From contig NZ_CP077290.1 of NCBI RefSeq assembly GCF_019047785.1, forward strand, positions 2,294,001 to 2,358,000: a DNA stretch of 64,000 nucleotides, given 5' to 3'. This DNA comes from Enterobacter cancerogenus (GTDB lineage Bacteria; Pseudomonadota; Gammaproteobacteria; Enterobacterales; Enterobacteriaceae). The translations under genes were made by a program, and so were the position numbers. Shown here in pieces: positions 36,794-46,358 of the stretch; the stretch's first letter is position 1, and every line of letters starts with the position of its first letter. Below the pieces are notes generated by a model, which was not told where the DNA came from, did not search any database, and was given only the letters and a program-made list of their open reading frames with translations.

Positions 36794-37885
36794 TTAAATG
36801 ACGACCAGTTCCGCATCCAGCGCGCCCGCTTCATGCAGTGCCTGCAGGATCGCCATCGTGTCATCCGGCGCGGCACCCAGGCTGTTCAGCGTGTTCACAA
36901 TGCTGCGCAGGCTGGTTCCCGCCGAGATCTCAACCATCTGCCCACGGCCACGATCGACGTTGACGTCGCTGTCCGGGGTGACCACGGTCCGGCCCTGGCT
37001 AAAGGCGCCCGGCTGGCTGACGTTGGACGATTCGCGTATGGTCACGGTCAGATTGCCGTGCGACACCGCCGCCGCGCGCACCACCACGCCGTCGCCAATC
37101 ACCACCGTTCCGGTGCGGGCGTTAAACACCACGCGCGGCGGCTGCTTGCCGGCGTTGATCTGCACATCTTCCAGCATCGACATAAAGGCCACGCGCTCAC
37201 CGGCAGCCAGCGGGGCGTTAACCGCCACGTTCGTCGCGCTCTGCGCCGTCGCCGTGCCCGAGCCAAACGCATTGTTCAGCGCAACCGCCACGCTGTTGGC
37301 GGTTTTGAAGCTAGGGCGTTTCAGGTTGAGGATCACCTGCTGGTTTTGCTGAAAATCGGACGCAATTTCGCGCTCCACCGAGCCGCCGTTCGGCACGCGA
37401 CCTACGGTGGGAGTATTGATGGTCACGCTGGAGCCGCTGTTGCCTTCGGCCTTAACGCCGCCGACCACCACGTTCCCCTGCGCCAGGGCGTAGACTTCAC
37501 CGTCCGCACCGCGCAGCTGGGTGAGGAGCAGCGTTCCGCCGCGCAGGCTTTTGGCATCGCCGATGGAGGAGACGGTCACGTCAATTGCCTGACCCCGCGC
37601 GTAGCCCGGCGGCAGCGTGGCGCTGATCGCCACGGCGGCGACGTTCTTCACCTTCGGGTCAATTTTGGTCGGCAGCTGAACGCCAAACTGGCGCAGCATG
37701 TTGGTCACCGACTGGCTGGTAAACTTCACCTGATTTTTATCGCCGGTCCCGTCCAGACCAACCACCAGGCTGTAGCCCACCAGCTGGTTGCCGCGCACGC
37801 CCTGAATATCCACGACGTTGCCCAGACGCTCCGCCGCCGCGCCTGTCGACCACAGCAGCATCAGAAATAGCATTGCTTTACGCAT
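36794..37885 (-). CDS. lfgI: Flagellar P-ring protein FlgI type (LfgI)
   Basis: 363-residue periplasmic ring protein with a Sec signal peptide ([18 protein letters not shown]). Typical FlgI segments are [20 protein letters not shown] and [19 protein letters not shown], ending [15 protein letters not shown] 37885 has GGAG six bases before it; ATG 37897 upstream is possible and would overlap the lfgH stop. Confidence 0.95.
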   Translation of the reverse strand: MRKAMLFLMLLWSTGAAAERLGNVVDIQGVRGNQLVGYSLVVGLDGTGDKNQVKFTSQSVTNMLRQFGVQLPTKIDPKVKNVAAVAISATLPPGYARGQAIDVTVSSIGDAKSLRGGTLLLTQLRGADGEVYALAQGNVVVGGVKAEGNSGSSVTINTPTVGRVPNGGSVEREIASDFQQNQQVILNLKRPSFKTANSVAVALNNAFGSGTATAQSATNVAVNAPLAAGERVAFMSMLEDVQINAGKQPPRVVFNARTGTVVIGDGVVVRAAAVSHGNLTVTIRESSNVSQPGAFSQGRTVVTPDSDVNVDRGRGQMVEISAGTSLRSIVNTLNSLGAAPDDTMAILQALHEAGALDAELVVI

Positions 37886-37896
37886 GGCAGACTCCA

Positions 37897-38562
37897 TTAA
37901 ATCGGGAACAGCGGATGGTTGAAGAAGCGGGTCAGCCAGCCTGCCGAGTTGGCATCGCTGAGCGCGCCGCGTCCGGCATAGGAGATCCGCGCGTTGGCAA
38001 TGCGCTGAGACGAGACCGAGTTATCGCGCTCGATATCCTCCGCACGCACCAGCCCGGTGACACGCATGTACTCATCCCCCTGGTTGAGGGTGAGCCATTT
38101 TTCCCCGCGGATCGCCAGCACGCCGTTCGGCAGCACCTTGTAGACCGCAACGGTGATGGCACCGCGCAGGCTGTTCTGCTGCTGTGAGGTGGCATTACCA
38201 TTGAAGTTACGGTTGCCGTCTATCGAGCCAGAGAGCTTATCCACCGAGTGGCCGAAAGCCTCCGGCACGCCGATAGAGACATCGTTTTTCTTACCAAAGT
38301 TGGTGCGCGCCTGCTTGCTGGCCTGAGTGGATTCATCCAGCTTTACCGTCAGAATGTCGCCCACGCGGTAGGCGCGGCGATCCTGGGTTAACGACCAGTT
38401 GTAATTGGCGTTGTAGAGACCGCCCCCCTGTACCTGAGTGGGTGGCAGACTAAAATCTTCCGGCGGCGCGAAGGCCGCGTCGTCTTTATGCACCAGCAGG
38501 GCCGGGCTTTCACACCCGGCCAGCAGCAGCGCAAAAAAGCCGATAACTAACTGCTTTTTCAT
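37897..38562 (-). CDS. lfgH: Flagellar L-ring lipoprotein FlgH type (LfgH)
   Basis: 221-residue outer-membrane lipoprotein forming the L-ring. The signal peptide ends in the lipobox LLAGC (Cys about residue 16). Family segments include [20 protein letters not shown] and [23 protein letters not shown] 38562 gives [17 protein letters not shown]; a GTG further upstream adds seven residues. Confidence 0.94.
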   Translation of the reverse strand: MKKQLVIGFFALLLAGCESPALLVHKDDAAFAPPEDFSLPPTQVQGGGLYNANYNWSLTQDRRAYRVGDILTVKLDESTQASKQARTNFGKKNDVSIGVPEAFGHSVDKLSGSIDGNRNFNGNATSQQQNSLRGAITVAVYKVLPNGVLAIRGEKWLTLNQGDEYMRVTGLVRAEDIERDNSVSSQRIANARISYAGRGALSDANSAGWLTRFFNHPLFPI

Positions 38563-38586
38563 TTTTCGTTCACTTCGCTTCACGCG

Positions 38587-39372
38587 TTACATCGACTGCG
38601 TGACAAACTTCAGCATGTCATCCGCCGCCGAGACCATTTTGGCGTTCATCTCATAGGCGCGCTGGACGGTGATCATATCGACCATCTCTTCCACCACCTG
38701 GACGTTCGAGCCTTCCAGCGACCCCTGCTCGAGTTGACCGAACGCCTCTTCTCCCGCCACACCCTCTACCGCTTCACCGCTTGCTGCCGTTTCGCGATAG
38801 AGATTGCCGCCGATGGCTTCCAGTCCGGCCGGATTGACGAAATTGACCAGCGTAATCTGGCCCAACTCCACCGGATCGGTTTCGCCCGCTACCGTGGCGG
38901 TGACGGTGCCGTCTTTGCCAATCTGGATATCTTTCACGTTGTCCGGCAGCTCAATCTGCGGCACCAGCGGCAGCCCCTGCGCGTTGGTCAGCATGCCGTC
39001 CGGGTTTTTCTGGAAGTTACCAGCGCGGGTATAGGCAATATCGCCATCGCTGGTTTCAACCTGGAAAAAGCCCTGACCGGTGATCGCCACGTCCAGCTTC
39101 TGTCCGGTGTTCTGAATGTTGCCGGTCGAGAACTCTTTCTGGGTGCCGAGGATTTTTACGCCGGTCCCGAACTGAATACCGGTTGGCGAGGTGTTGTTTT
39201 GATCAAGCTGGCCACCCGGCGTGCGCTGATTCTGGTAAAACAGATCGGCGAACATCACGCGGTCGCGCTTGAACCCGGTGGTATTAACGTTCGCCAGGTT
39301 ATTGGAGATTGCGCTCATCCTGGCGTCTTGCGCGGCAAGACCGGTTTTACTGATCCATAAAGCAGGATTCAT
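38587..39372 (-). CDS. lfgG: Distal rod protein FlgG type (LfgG)
   Basis: 261-residue distal rod subunit. N-terminal axial motif SAISNNLANVNTTGFKRDRV (about 21-40) and C-terminal LEGSNVQVVEEMVDMITVQR with AYEMNAKMVSAADDML. Length equals E. coli FlgG (260). Confidence 0.95.
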   Translation of the reverse strand: MNPALWISKTGLAAQDARMSAISNNLANVNTTGFKRDRVMFADLFYQNQRTPGGQLDQNNTSPTGIQFGTGVKILGTQKEFSTGNIQNTGQKLDVAITGQGFFQVETSDGDIAYTRAGNFQKNPDGMLTNAQGLPLVPQIELPDNVKDIQIGKDGTVTATVAGETDPVELGQITLVNFVNPAGLEAIGGNLYRETAASGEAVEGVAGEEAFGQLEQGSLEGSNVQVVEEMVDMITVQRAYEMNAKMVSAADDMLKFVTQSM

Positions 39373-39389
39373 CGTTATTCCTTACTACA

Positions 39390-40121
39390 TCAGGTGTTAC
39401 GCAGCAGGCGGTTGCCTGCCGTCGCCAGATCTTCCGCCGCCTTCATCATCTTGATTTGCGCTTCGAACTGGCGGTTAAGGGCAATGCTGGCGACCATCTC
39501 AGAAATCGCCGACACGTTAGAGCTTTCGAGATGGCCCGAGACCAGCTCCACCTCCTCCGTGCGCGGATTGACGTTGGCGTTAGTGATCATAAATCCGGCC
39601 GCATCTTTGCTGAGCTGCGACGCGGGGATATCCACCAGCTTGATGCGGTCGACGTCCATCGGCGCGGCCACGTTGCCGTCGTCCGGTACGATGGAGATCA
39701 CGCCGTCGTCAGCGATGTTGATGGACGAGAACGGCGGCAGCACGATCGGGCCGTTGTCGCCAGCCACGGGCAAGCCGTCGATGGTCAGATCCCCTTCCGG
39801 GCCGACCTGGATCTGGCCGTTGCGGGTATAGACCTCGCGGTTGCCGCTCACCAGCGCAATCAGGCCGCTGCCTTTGATGGCAACGTCGAGATCGCGCCCG
39901 GTGTCACGCGTGGCGCCCGGCGTCAGGTCAACGCCGCCCTGCTGCTGCTGCACCAGAAAGCGTGAGGCATACCCCTCGCCCTGGATCTGCTGCGACAGGG
40001 CGTTATCCAGATCGTGACGGAACCCCTGCGTGTTGACGTTCGCCAGGTTGTTGGCGTGGATCTGCTGCTGCGCGAGGCTACGGGAGGCCCCGCTCACGGC
40101 GGTATAGATTAAGTGGTCCAT
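39390..40121 (-). CDS. lfgF: Proximal rod protein FlgF type (LfgF)
   Basis: 243-residue proximal rod subunit starting MDHLIYTAVSGASRSLAQQQ, with HANNLANVNTQGFRHDL and the C-terminal motif SNVSAISEMVASIALNRQFE. Its start overlaps the lfgE stop by 1 nt. Confidence 0.94.
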   Translation of the reverse strand: MDHLIYTAVSGASRSLAQQQIHANNLANVNTQGFRHDLDNALSQQIQGEGYASRFLVQQQQGGVDLTPGATRDTGRDLDVAIKGSGLIALVSGNREVYTRNGQIQVGPEGDLTIDGLPVAGDNGPIVLPPFSSINIADDGVISIVPDDGNVAAPMDVDRIKLVDIPASQLSKDAAGFMITNANVNPRTEEVELVSGHLESSNVSAISEMVASIALNRQFEAQIKMMKAAEDLATAGNRLLRNT

Positions 40122-41308
40122 TACACCGCCTGGAACAGCGCCGTCATCATGCTGTCGTTGGTGCTGATCACTTTGGTGTTGGCCTGATAGTTACGCTGGG
40201 CGGTCATCAGCCCGACCAGTTCATCCGTCAGGTTCACGTTAGAGCCTTCCAGGGTGTTGGAGGTCAGCGCGCCCAGCAATCCGGTGCCCGGCGTGCCGAG
40301 CAGCGGTGCGCCGGAGCTGGCGGTCTGCGTCCAGGTGGTGCCGTTTTGTGAGGACAGGCCGTTCGGGTTAGAGAAGTTCGCCAGGACCACCTGCCCCTGC
40401 AGCAGACGCTCGCCGTTAGAGAAGGTCGCGTATACGCTGCCGTCTTTATCAATGGTCTGGCCGGTACGCTCGCCGGAGGCATAGCCATTACCGTTGTTTT
40501 TGCTGACGGAGAAATCGGAGCCAAACTGGGTCGTGCCGTTGTAGTTCAGGTCCAGGGAAATGCTGTCCGCACCGGGGATGGCGGCAGTGAGATTGACCGC
40601 ACCGTTAGGCTTCAACAGAATGCCCTGCTCGTTAAAGGTCATGTCCTTCGCGTCGCCCATGGACTTATCGTCCATGTAGTAGTGCACCTGCCAGGTGTTA
40701 TCGTCGGTTTTCACGAAGTACTGCTTCAGGGTGTGTTCACGGCCTAACGAGTCATACACCTGGGTGGCGTAGGTGTGGTTGTAGGAGGTTTCGTCGGTCG
40801 GATCAAACGTTGCCGTCTTCGGTTTGTCCTCGTTGGCGTTGAGGTTAGCCGTGAAGTCCAGCGAGCTGGTTGCTTTTGCCGGAAGTGAGCCACTGCTGAT
40901 GGTCAGGTTGCCGACGGTCCCGGTCTGGATCACGCCGTTAGCATCGACTGGATAACCCTGCAGGTACATGCCCTGGTTATTGACCAAATTACCGTTGCTG
41001 TCGGTCTGCATGTAGCCCGCGCGGGTATAGGCCGTGGTGCCTGAACTGTCGCGCATGACGAAAAAGCCCTGGCCGTTGATCGCCAGATCGAGGCTGCTGG
41101 CAGAGGCAAAAACGGTTCCGTTTTTGGAAATACTCTGCGCAACGTTGGTCACGCCCACGCCCAGCGGCTGACCTTCGGCATACAGAGACGCAAACTCCGC
41201 ACGGCCAGACTTGAACCCCACGGTCCCGGAGTTAGCAATGTTGTTAGAGATCGCGCCCAGCTGCTCGTTGATGGCGTTCAAGCCAGAAATTGCAATATCA
41301 AAGCTCAT
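40121..41308 (-). CDS. lfgE: Flagellar hook protein FlgE type (LfgE)
   Basis: 395-residue hook subunit. N-terminus MSFDIAISGLNAINEQLGAI then SNNIANSGTVGFKSGRAEFA; C-terminus LEGSNVNLTDELVGLMTAQR NYQANTKVI pattern. Close to E. coli FlgE (402 residues). Confidence 0.95.
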   Translation of the reverse strand: MSFDIAISGLNAINEQLGAISNNIANSGTVGFKSGRAEFASLYAEGQPLGVGVTNVAQSISKNGTVFASASSLDLAINGQGFFVMRDSSGTTAYTRAGYMQTDSNGNLVNNQGMYLQGYPVDANGVIQTGTVGNLTISSGSLPAKATSSLDFTANLNANEDKPKTATFDPTDETSYNHTYATQVYDSLGREHTLKQYFVKTDDNTWQVHYYMDDKSMGDAKDMTFNEQGILLKPNGAVNLTAAIPGADSISLDLNYNGTTQFGSDFSVSKNNGNGYASGERTGQTIDKDGSVYATFSNGERLLQGQVVLANFSNPNGLSSQNGTTWTQTASSGAPLLGTPGTGLLGALTSNTLEGSNVNLTDELVGLMTAQRNYQANTKVISTNDSMMTALFQAV

Positions 41309-41320
41309 AAAGGTTCCTGA

Positions 41321-42025
41321 TTAACTCATCAATTTTTTGGAAGTGTTGGTGTTCGACTGCGTCTGGCCAAACTGCGTGATCTGGTGATAAGGCACATCGC
41401 CAATGCCCGGAATATTGAGCACAATCGCGCTGCCATCGACGGGGATACGCACGTTGTTCACCACGCCGCTCACTTCGATCGGCACCTTCTGCTCATCGGT
41501 GTCGGTAACGACCGTCATGGTGTATTTACCCTCTTTCAGCCCCAGTGCTTTCGGGTCGACGGTAAAGTTCACCTCTCCGGCTTCCTGCTTGCCCAGCTCA
41601 ACTTTGGTTTCCTTGCCGCTCTCGTCTTTCAGAATGACGGTAACGGTATTGGCGGCATGTTCCAGCGTCAGGCGGCCATCGACGCTGGTGCTGCCATCGG
41701 TCTGGAGCGTGTCGGTTTGCACCATCACTTTTTGCCCGACGAGGTTGCCCGTCGACAGGGTTTGCAGGTTGTCCATCAGCACGCCGATGTTCTGCATCCC
41801 CACCGTCATGTTTTCCATCGACTGCACCTGCGTCAGCTGCGCGAGCTGGCCGACGTACTCGGTCCCGTCCGTCGGGTTAAGCGGATCCTGGTTCTGGATC
41901 TGCGCCACCAGCAGCTTCATAAAGAGATTGGTCATCCCTGCTGCACTGTTGTCGTTGGGGGCGATGCCGCTGTCCGTTGTGGTTGCGGTATCGCTCGCTT
42001 GAGTCGAAACGCCGTTTACGCTCAT
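41321..42025 (-). CDS. lfgD: Hook capping protein FlgD type (LfgD)
   Basis: 234-residue hook scaffold. The N-terminal FlgD motif is LFMKLLVAQIQNQDPLNPTD (about 34-53), followed by EYVGQLAQLTQVQSMENM, a FlgD Ig-like/tudor region and a short tail. Confidence 0.94.
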   Translation of the reverse strand: MSVNGVSTQASDTATTTDSGIAPNDNSAAGMTNLFMKLLVAQIQNQDPLNPTDGTEYVGQLAQLTQVQSMENMTVGMQNIGVLMDNLQTLSTGNLVGQKVMVQTDTLQTDGSTSVDGRLTLEHAANTVTVILKDESGKETKVELGKQEAGEVNFTVDPKALGLKEGKYTMTVVTDTDEQKVPIEVSGVVNNVRIPVDGSAIVLNIPGIGDVPYHQITQFGQTQSNTNTSKKLMS

Positions 42026-42028
42026 GTA

Positions 42029-42454
42029 TTACGCCTCACCAAGACGCAGCAGGCTCTGCTGCATGCTTTTCACATTGTTAAGAACATCGACGTTGGTTTC
42101 GAAGTTACGCGACGCCGACATCATGTCGGCCATCTCTTCCACCACGTTGATGTCCGGGTACCAGACGTAGCCGTCCGGGTTAGCCATCGGGTGATGCGGC
42201 TCGTAGCGTTGCACCGCATTTCCTGATTCCACCACGTCCAGAACCTGAACGCGGGCACCGGACAGGGCCTTGTCGCTCATCAGCTCATCGTTCTGGTAAA
42301 CCGCGGCAAATACCGGACGACGCGCCTTGTACACATTCCCCTCATCCACCGCCGGGGTTTCGGCGTTGGCGAGGTTACTGGCGATGGTATTGAGGCGAAC
42401 GGTTTGCGCCGTCATTGCTGAACCCGAAACGCGGTAGATATCGCTAAAAGCCAT
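42029..42454 (-). CDS. lfgC: Proximal rod protein FlgC type (LfgC)
   Basis: 141-residue rod subunit with LNTIASNLANAETPAVDEGN near the N-terminus and YPDINVVEEMADMMSASRNF near the C-terminus. Between lfgB and lfgD. Confidence 0.94.
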   Translation of the reverse strand: MAFSDIYRVSGSAMTAQTVRLNTIASNLANAETPAVDEGNVYKARRPVFAAVYQNDELMSDKALSGARVQVLDVVESGNAVQRYEPHHPMANPDGYVWYPDINVVEEMADMMSASRNFETNVDVLNNVKSMQQSLLRLGEA

Positions 42455-42473
42455 TTTCTGTCACCTGATTCAA

Positions 42474-42824
42474 TTACTTACCTTCAATTGCCTTCTTCAG
42501 GCCGGTGAATTTCATGTTTAAAAACGCCAGGCTCATCTGGTAGTCCTGCACGTTTTTAGAAAACTCCGCCTGTTCCACATCCAGCGCGACGGTGTTGCCG
42601 TCCGAGGAGGGCTGATAGGGCACGCGATACATCTCCTGCGGCGCTGAGCCGGGAAAGAAATCCCGCTGCGAACGTTGCATCTCAGCGGCAAAATCAATAT
42701 CTTTAGCCTGGAAATTGGGGGTATCGACGTTAGCCAGATTTGCTGAAAGCAGTTCCGCCCTGGAAAGTCGAAGTGCTACAGCCTGCGGATGAACACCCAA
42801 TGCCTTATCAAACGTAATACTCAC
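42474..42824 (-). CDS. lfgB: Proximal rod protein FlgB type (LfgB)
   Basis: 116-residue rod subunit with SANLANVDTPNFQAKDIDFA (about 28-47) and the C-terminal MSLAFLNMKFTGLKKAIEGK. First gene of the long lfgB-to-lafW operon, 60 nt downstream of a perfect sigma54 promoter. Confidence 0.94.
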   Translation of the reverse strand: MSITFDKALGVHPQAVALRLSRAELLSANLANVDTPNFQAKDIDFAAEMQRSQRDFFPGSAPQEMYRVPYQPSSDGNTVALDVEQAEFSKNVQDYQMSLAFLNMKFTGLKKAIEGK

Positions 42825-42880
42825 AACTCACTCCTTCGTGATGATGGACGCTGCGATAGTCCTGTTGCTTCAGCCTTTTA

Positions 42881-42897
42881 AAGCAACTATCGTGCCA
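42881..42897 (-). promoter_or_regulatory. Sigma54 promoter of the lfgB operon
   Basis: On the minus strand TGGCACG-atag-TTGCTT, a complete -24/-12 consensus (GG 42896-42895, GC 42884-42883). Start near 42871, about 47 nt before the lfgB ATG. Nearly the same sequence as the lafB promoter, so both should answer to one activator, LafK. Confidence 0.9.
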
Positions 42898-42910
42898 GGT
42901 TTACAACATC

Positions 42911-43696
42911 ATGATTTATAAAGATTTACCTACAACCGCGACCGCAAACGGGAAGCGCCGTTTCCGCCGGGCCATGCCGACTGCGCTGCTCTGCTTTCTC
43001 GCGTTTTCCGCCGTGGCACAGCCGCAACCCTCCACCGCGCGCAAGCAGGTCTATGCCCGCGTTCAGCAGCAGGCCGCCGACCTCATTCGTCATGAGGCGG
43101 AACGTCAGCGCTGGGAGGATTACCAGGCGAAGCTCAACCTGTTTATTCCCGCCGAGATATCGAACTACGCCCCGTGCCCCGTGCCGCTGAGCCTCAGCTC
43201 ACCGGGCGGCGAGCGCCTGGACTTGCGCCGCCTGCGCTTTGACGTGCGCTGCGACGCCGCAAGCGGGTGGGACATCGCCGTCACGGTCAAACCGGACATC
43301 TACCTGCAGGTGCTGATGGCCAAAAACACCCTGGAGCGCGGGCATGTGATGACCGCGTCCGACATCACGCGCAGAAAATTCAATATCAGCAATTTGCGCA
43401 GCGGCTACATCACCCGCCCGGACGACGTGGTGGGCCTGACGCTGAAACGCCGTATCCGCGAGTTGCAGCCGCTGAGCCTGAGCCAGCTGGATTCACCGGT
43501 CATGGTCGAGCGCGGCCAGCGGGTGTTAATGATTGCCGACCAGGACGGCGTGGAAGCACGCACCATGGGGATTGCGTCGAAAAAGGGCCGTAAGGGGGAG
43601 ATGATCAAGGTGAAAAACGAGAGCAGCGAGCGCGAAGTGACGGCAATGGTCATTGATATGGGCGTTGTCAGAACCGGCTATAGCGCGGCGAAATAA
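42911..43696 (+). CDS. lfgA: P-ring assembly chaperone FlgA type (LfgA)
   Basis: 261-residue periplasmic chaperone with a signal sequence (RRAMPTALLCFLAFSAVAQ, cleavage near residue 37, after an unusually long charged N-region). A SAF domain follows (KNTLERGHVMTASDITRRKF) and the FlgA C-terminal domain (GQRVLMIADQDGVEARTMGI to VIDMGVVRTGYSAAK). The ATG at 42911 may be too far upstream; ATG 42974 would give a more normal signal peptide. Divergent from lfgB. Confidence 0.9.
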   Translation: MIYKDLPTTATANGKRRFRRAMPTALLCFLAFSAVAQPQPSTARKQVYARVQQQAADLIRHEAERQRWEDYQAKLNLFIPAEISNYAPCPVPLSLSSPGGERLDLRRLRFDVRCDAASGWDIAVTVKPDIYLQVLMAKNTLERGHVMTASDITRRKFNISNLRSGYITRPDDVVGLTLKRRIRELQPLSLSQLDSPVMVERGQRVLMIADQDGVEARTMGIASKKGRKGEMIKVKNESSEREVTAMVIDMGVVRTGYSAAK

Positions 43697-43816
43697 AATC
43701 CTCGCCGCATTTAAGTTTTGCCGTTCATGCGCCGCTTTACCCTGGTAAGGCGCCCGGAAAGCCACTTTCCGCCCCGGCGAAAACGACCAATAAAAATCCG
43801 ATGATGGAGTAATGCG

Positions 43817-44089
43817 ATGAAAGTGACATCCAGCCAGTATGCAATGACGAGCGCGATCAACCAGGCCAGCTCTGCGGCCCCGGTGCGCAAGACCGGCGCT
43901 GAAGAGATGAAAACGACAAAAACCGCAGCCATCGACCCCGTTCTTGGCGATGCGCAGACCCAGATGGCAGCTCTGCCAGAGGTCGACATGGCGCGTGTAG
44001 CCAGTATGAAAGAAGCGATTGCCAGCGGGAAAATCAGCGTCGATCTCGACTCGCTGACCAGCGCAATCGAGAAATATTATCAGAGGTAA
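43817..44089 (+). CDS. lfgM: Anti-sigma28 factor FlgM type (LfgM)
   Basis: 90-residue protein that binds the sigma28 factor (LafS) and is exported once the hook is complete. C-terminal FlgM helices are VDMARVASMKEAIASGKISV and DLDSLTSAIEKYYQR. Good ribosome binding site GGAG at 43806-43809. 2 bp before lfgN. Confidence 0.9.
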   Translation: MKVTSSQYAMTSAINQASSAAPVRKTGAEEMKTTKTAAIDPVLGDAQTQMAALPEVDMARVASMKEAIASGKISVDLDSLTSAIEKYYQR

Positions 44090-44091
44090 AA

Positions 44092-44532
44092 ATGAGTAAC
44101 GCCGCACAGTGCGTCAAAACGCTGGTTCAGGGTATGGTCGAAGACCGCGACACCTATGGCAAACTGAAAACCCTGCTCGCCGACCAGCGCCAGTGGCTTA
44201 TTGCACGCGATACGGCAAAGCTGGACCAGCTTAACCCGCAGCTTATCGCCTGCTACGAGCAACTGTCGCACAACAGCAAACAGCGCTACCAGCTGCTCAC
44301 CCAACTGGGTATTCCCGTCGGCACGCCCGGCCTGCGCACGCTCTTTTCTCGCCTTCCTGCTGCCCACCAAAAACAGTTAACCACCCTCTGGGGTTCCCTT
44401 GAACAGGTCGCCGCCGAGTGCAAGGCGCTGAATGATCGCAATATTACGGTGCTGACCATGCAGCAGGACATCCTGCAAAATCTGTTAAATATCAGCGAGC
44501 CGGAAAACTGGCTGTATGAGCAGGGGCGCTAA
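44092..44532 (+). CDS. lfgN: Flagellar chaperone FlgN type (LfgN)
   Basis: 146-residue helical export chaperone for the hook-associated proteins LfgK and LfgL. FlgN-like pattern YGKLKTLLADQRQWLIARDT and the C-terminal NDRNITVLTMQQDILQNLLN. It overlaps the next gene in TAATGA. Confidence 0.87.
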   Translation: MSNAAQCVKTLVQGMVEDRDTYGKLKTLLADQRQWLIARDTAKLDQLNPQLIACYEQLSHNSKQRYQLLTQLGIPVGTPGLRTLFSRLPAAHQKQLTTLWGSLEQVAAECKALNDRNITVLTMQQDILQNLLNISEPENWLYEQGR

Positions 44533-45665
44533 TGATCGGTTTTTACATGGAAACGATTGAAAACACGCGTTTCTACTGTCGTGTTATTCAAGGATTGCCC
44601 GTCAGCGAGCAGCAGAACATTATTGCCATCTCCCCCTGGCAGCAGATTACCGACTGGCTGAGTACACAGCCAGGTCAGCACGCGATTTTGGGGATTAGCG
44701 GTGAAATCGACATCCCTTCGCCACAGGCCTTTCAACAGCATAAGCCCGCGATATATTCCCGTATTGAACGCGACATTCGTATTTCCCGTGAATTTTTAAT
44801 ACAGGGAATGTCCTTTGAGCGTTGCTGGAATCTTTATTTGTATCTTCTGCTGCAACTGATGAATAAGCCCGAACTTAGGGCCCTGACGAAAATGATCCTT
44901 TGTTCCGGCAATGGGCTGGCAGAAAAGCCTGCCGCGCTTTTTTGTCAGCAACACAATATTGTCACGCGTTATACCGAACTGGCGAATTTTCCCAATAAGG
45001 TGTTTATCGATCCCGAGGGGGCAAATGCGCTTTCCGCGCTGGCGAAAAACCCTTCATGCCTTGATGCCCTTCCTGCCGTGTCAGACGAATTTCATGCAGA
45101 ATGGATGGCCTACTACGAAACTGAAAAACGCCAGCCACCGCTGCAGGCACGCAACAATCCCTGTACACCTCTGATTGCGAAAATCGCAAAAGACACCGTT
45201 CTGCCGCGCAAACAAGGCTTTCTGTTCCTGCCGCTGCAGGTCTCGTACGATACACAGCTTTGGCTTAATGCCGAGCTGCGTAATAAAGAGGCTATTCTTC
45301 ACGGCTGTCGCGCCGCACGACAGGAAAAGCGGGAACTGGTGGTCAAGATCCATCCGGCGGAAACTGCACCCGACGAATTGCTTGATATCGCTCGTCTCCA
45401 GCAGCAGCATAATTTTATTATTACGCAGGAGAACACGCTGGATTTGATCAAAGCCTCTGGCCGGGTACTAACGATTAACTCGACCGTAGGAATAGAAGCG
45501 CAGCTGTATCATAAACCTGTTGAAATCTTAGGCCGCGCCTTTTACAAACACTTCGATCATGAGCGATTGAAAAAGTATCTTCATCATTATCTCTTTACCG
45601 GCGTTGAGGTTCGCGCCCAAACGCCTATCGCGGAAGCCACCGCCCGCGCGTTTATCAGACATTAA
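44532..45665 (+). CDS. Capsule-type (KpsS/LipB-like) glycosyltransferase in the flagellar cluster
   Basis: 377-residue cytosolic protein. The C-terminal half matches the capsule polysaccharide synthesis (Kdo-transferase-like) pattern: LPLQVSYDTQL near residue 235, KIHPAE near 275, and LTINSTVGIEAQLYHKPVEI with LGRAFY near 315-340. The N-terminal half is not recognised. It starts inside the lfgN stop (TAATGA), so it is cotranslated with flagellar genes. This suggests modification of lateral flagellin, not capsule synthesis, since no capsule gene is near. Donor and acceptor are unknown. Confidence 0.75.
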   Translation: MIGFYMETIENTRFYCRVIQGLPVSEQQNIIAISPWQQITDWLSTQPGQHAILGISGEIDIPSPQAFQQHKPAIYSRIERDIRISREFLIQGMSFERCWNLYLYLLLQLMNKPELRALTKMILCSGNGLAEKPAALFCQQHNIVTRYTELANFPNKVFIDPEGANALSALAKNPSCLDALPAVSDEFHAEWMAYYETEKRQPPLQARNNPCTPLIAKIAKDTVLPRKQGFLFLPLQVSYDTQLWLNAELRNKEAILHGCRAARQEKRELVVKIHPAETAPDELLDIARLQQQHNFIITQENTLDLIKASGRVLTINSTVGIEAQLYHKPVEILGRAFYKHFDHERLKKYLHHYLFTGVEVRAQTPIAEATARAFIRH

Positions 45666-45670
45666 CGCTT

Positions 45671-46333
45671 ATGGAAACTATTCACTGGGACGCGTTTTCC
45701 CGCATCATCTATATCAACCTCGCCCATCGTCGCGATCGGAATGTGCGCATGAAGCATCATCTCCGTGAACTGCTTGCGCCGAAAGAGAAAATCATCCGCT
45801 TCGATGCTATCAAGGCGTCGCCGGGTGCCCTTGGCTGCGTGAAGTCACATATCGCCGTACTGGAGATGGCGATGGAAAGCGATTGGGAAGATGTTTTAAT
45901 TTTTGAAGATGATTTTCAGTTTGTGCGCGACGATGAGAATATTTCACGTCTGAACAAATGGCTTCATACGCTCGATGCCGTCCGTTGGGATGTGGCGTTT
46001 CTTTCCGCCAACTATCATCGCGTAACGCCTTTAAAAAGTGTCGATTACCTGCTTCGCGTTAATCAGGCGTGGTGCGCCTGCGCCTACCGGGTGAAACGTC
46101 ACTATTATCCCCATCTGCTGGCCAATTTCCGCCAAAGCCTGGCTTATCTTGAGCAGGGCGGTGACCCACAATGCTTTGCGCTGGATGTTCACTGGTGGCA
46201 TTTAATGATGAAAGACTGTTGGCTGGGCCTTTACCCCTGCGCCGGCTATCAGGCGCCTGATAAGAGCGATATTGAGCAAACCCACATTGACTACCGCCCG
46301 TTATTCTTTAAACCCCTTGATGCGATAACGTAA
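45671..46333 (+). CDS. GT25-family glycosyltransferase in the flagellar cluster
   Basis: 220-residue protein of glycosyltransferase family 25 (LPS/collagen galactosyltransferase type): IIYINLAHRRDRNVRMKHHL at 12-31, FDAIKASPGALGCVKSHIAV near 44-63, and the metal/nucleotide-sugar motif VLIFEDDFQFV near 75-85. It has a C-terminal region with DVHWWHLMMKDCWLGLYPCA. 5 bp after the KpsS-like gene, and followed by a terminator, so it ends the lfgA-lfgM-lfgN transcript. Predicted to glycosylate lateral flagellin or a related acceptor. Confidence 0.82.
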   Translation: METIHWDAFSRIIYINLAHRRDRNVRMKHHLRELLAPKEKIIRFDAIKASPGALGCVKSHIAVLEMAMESDWEDVLIFEDDFQFVRDDENISRLNKWLHTLDAVRWDVAFLSANYHRVTPLKSVDYLLRVNQAWCACAYRVKRHYYPHLLANFRQSLAYLEQGGDPQCFALDVHWWHLMMKDCWLGLYPCAGYQAPDKSDIEQTHIDYRPLFFKPLDAIT

Positions 46334-46358
46334 AAAAAGCGGCAACAGCCGCTTTTTT
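46332..46358. terminator. Bidirectional terminator between the GT25 and methylase genes
   Basis: AAAAAAAGCGGC/GCCGCTTTTTT hairpin with a 4-nt loop and A/T tracts on both sides, between two convergent genes. Confidence 0.88.
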
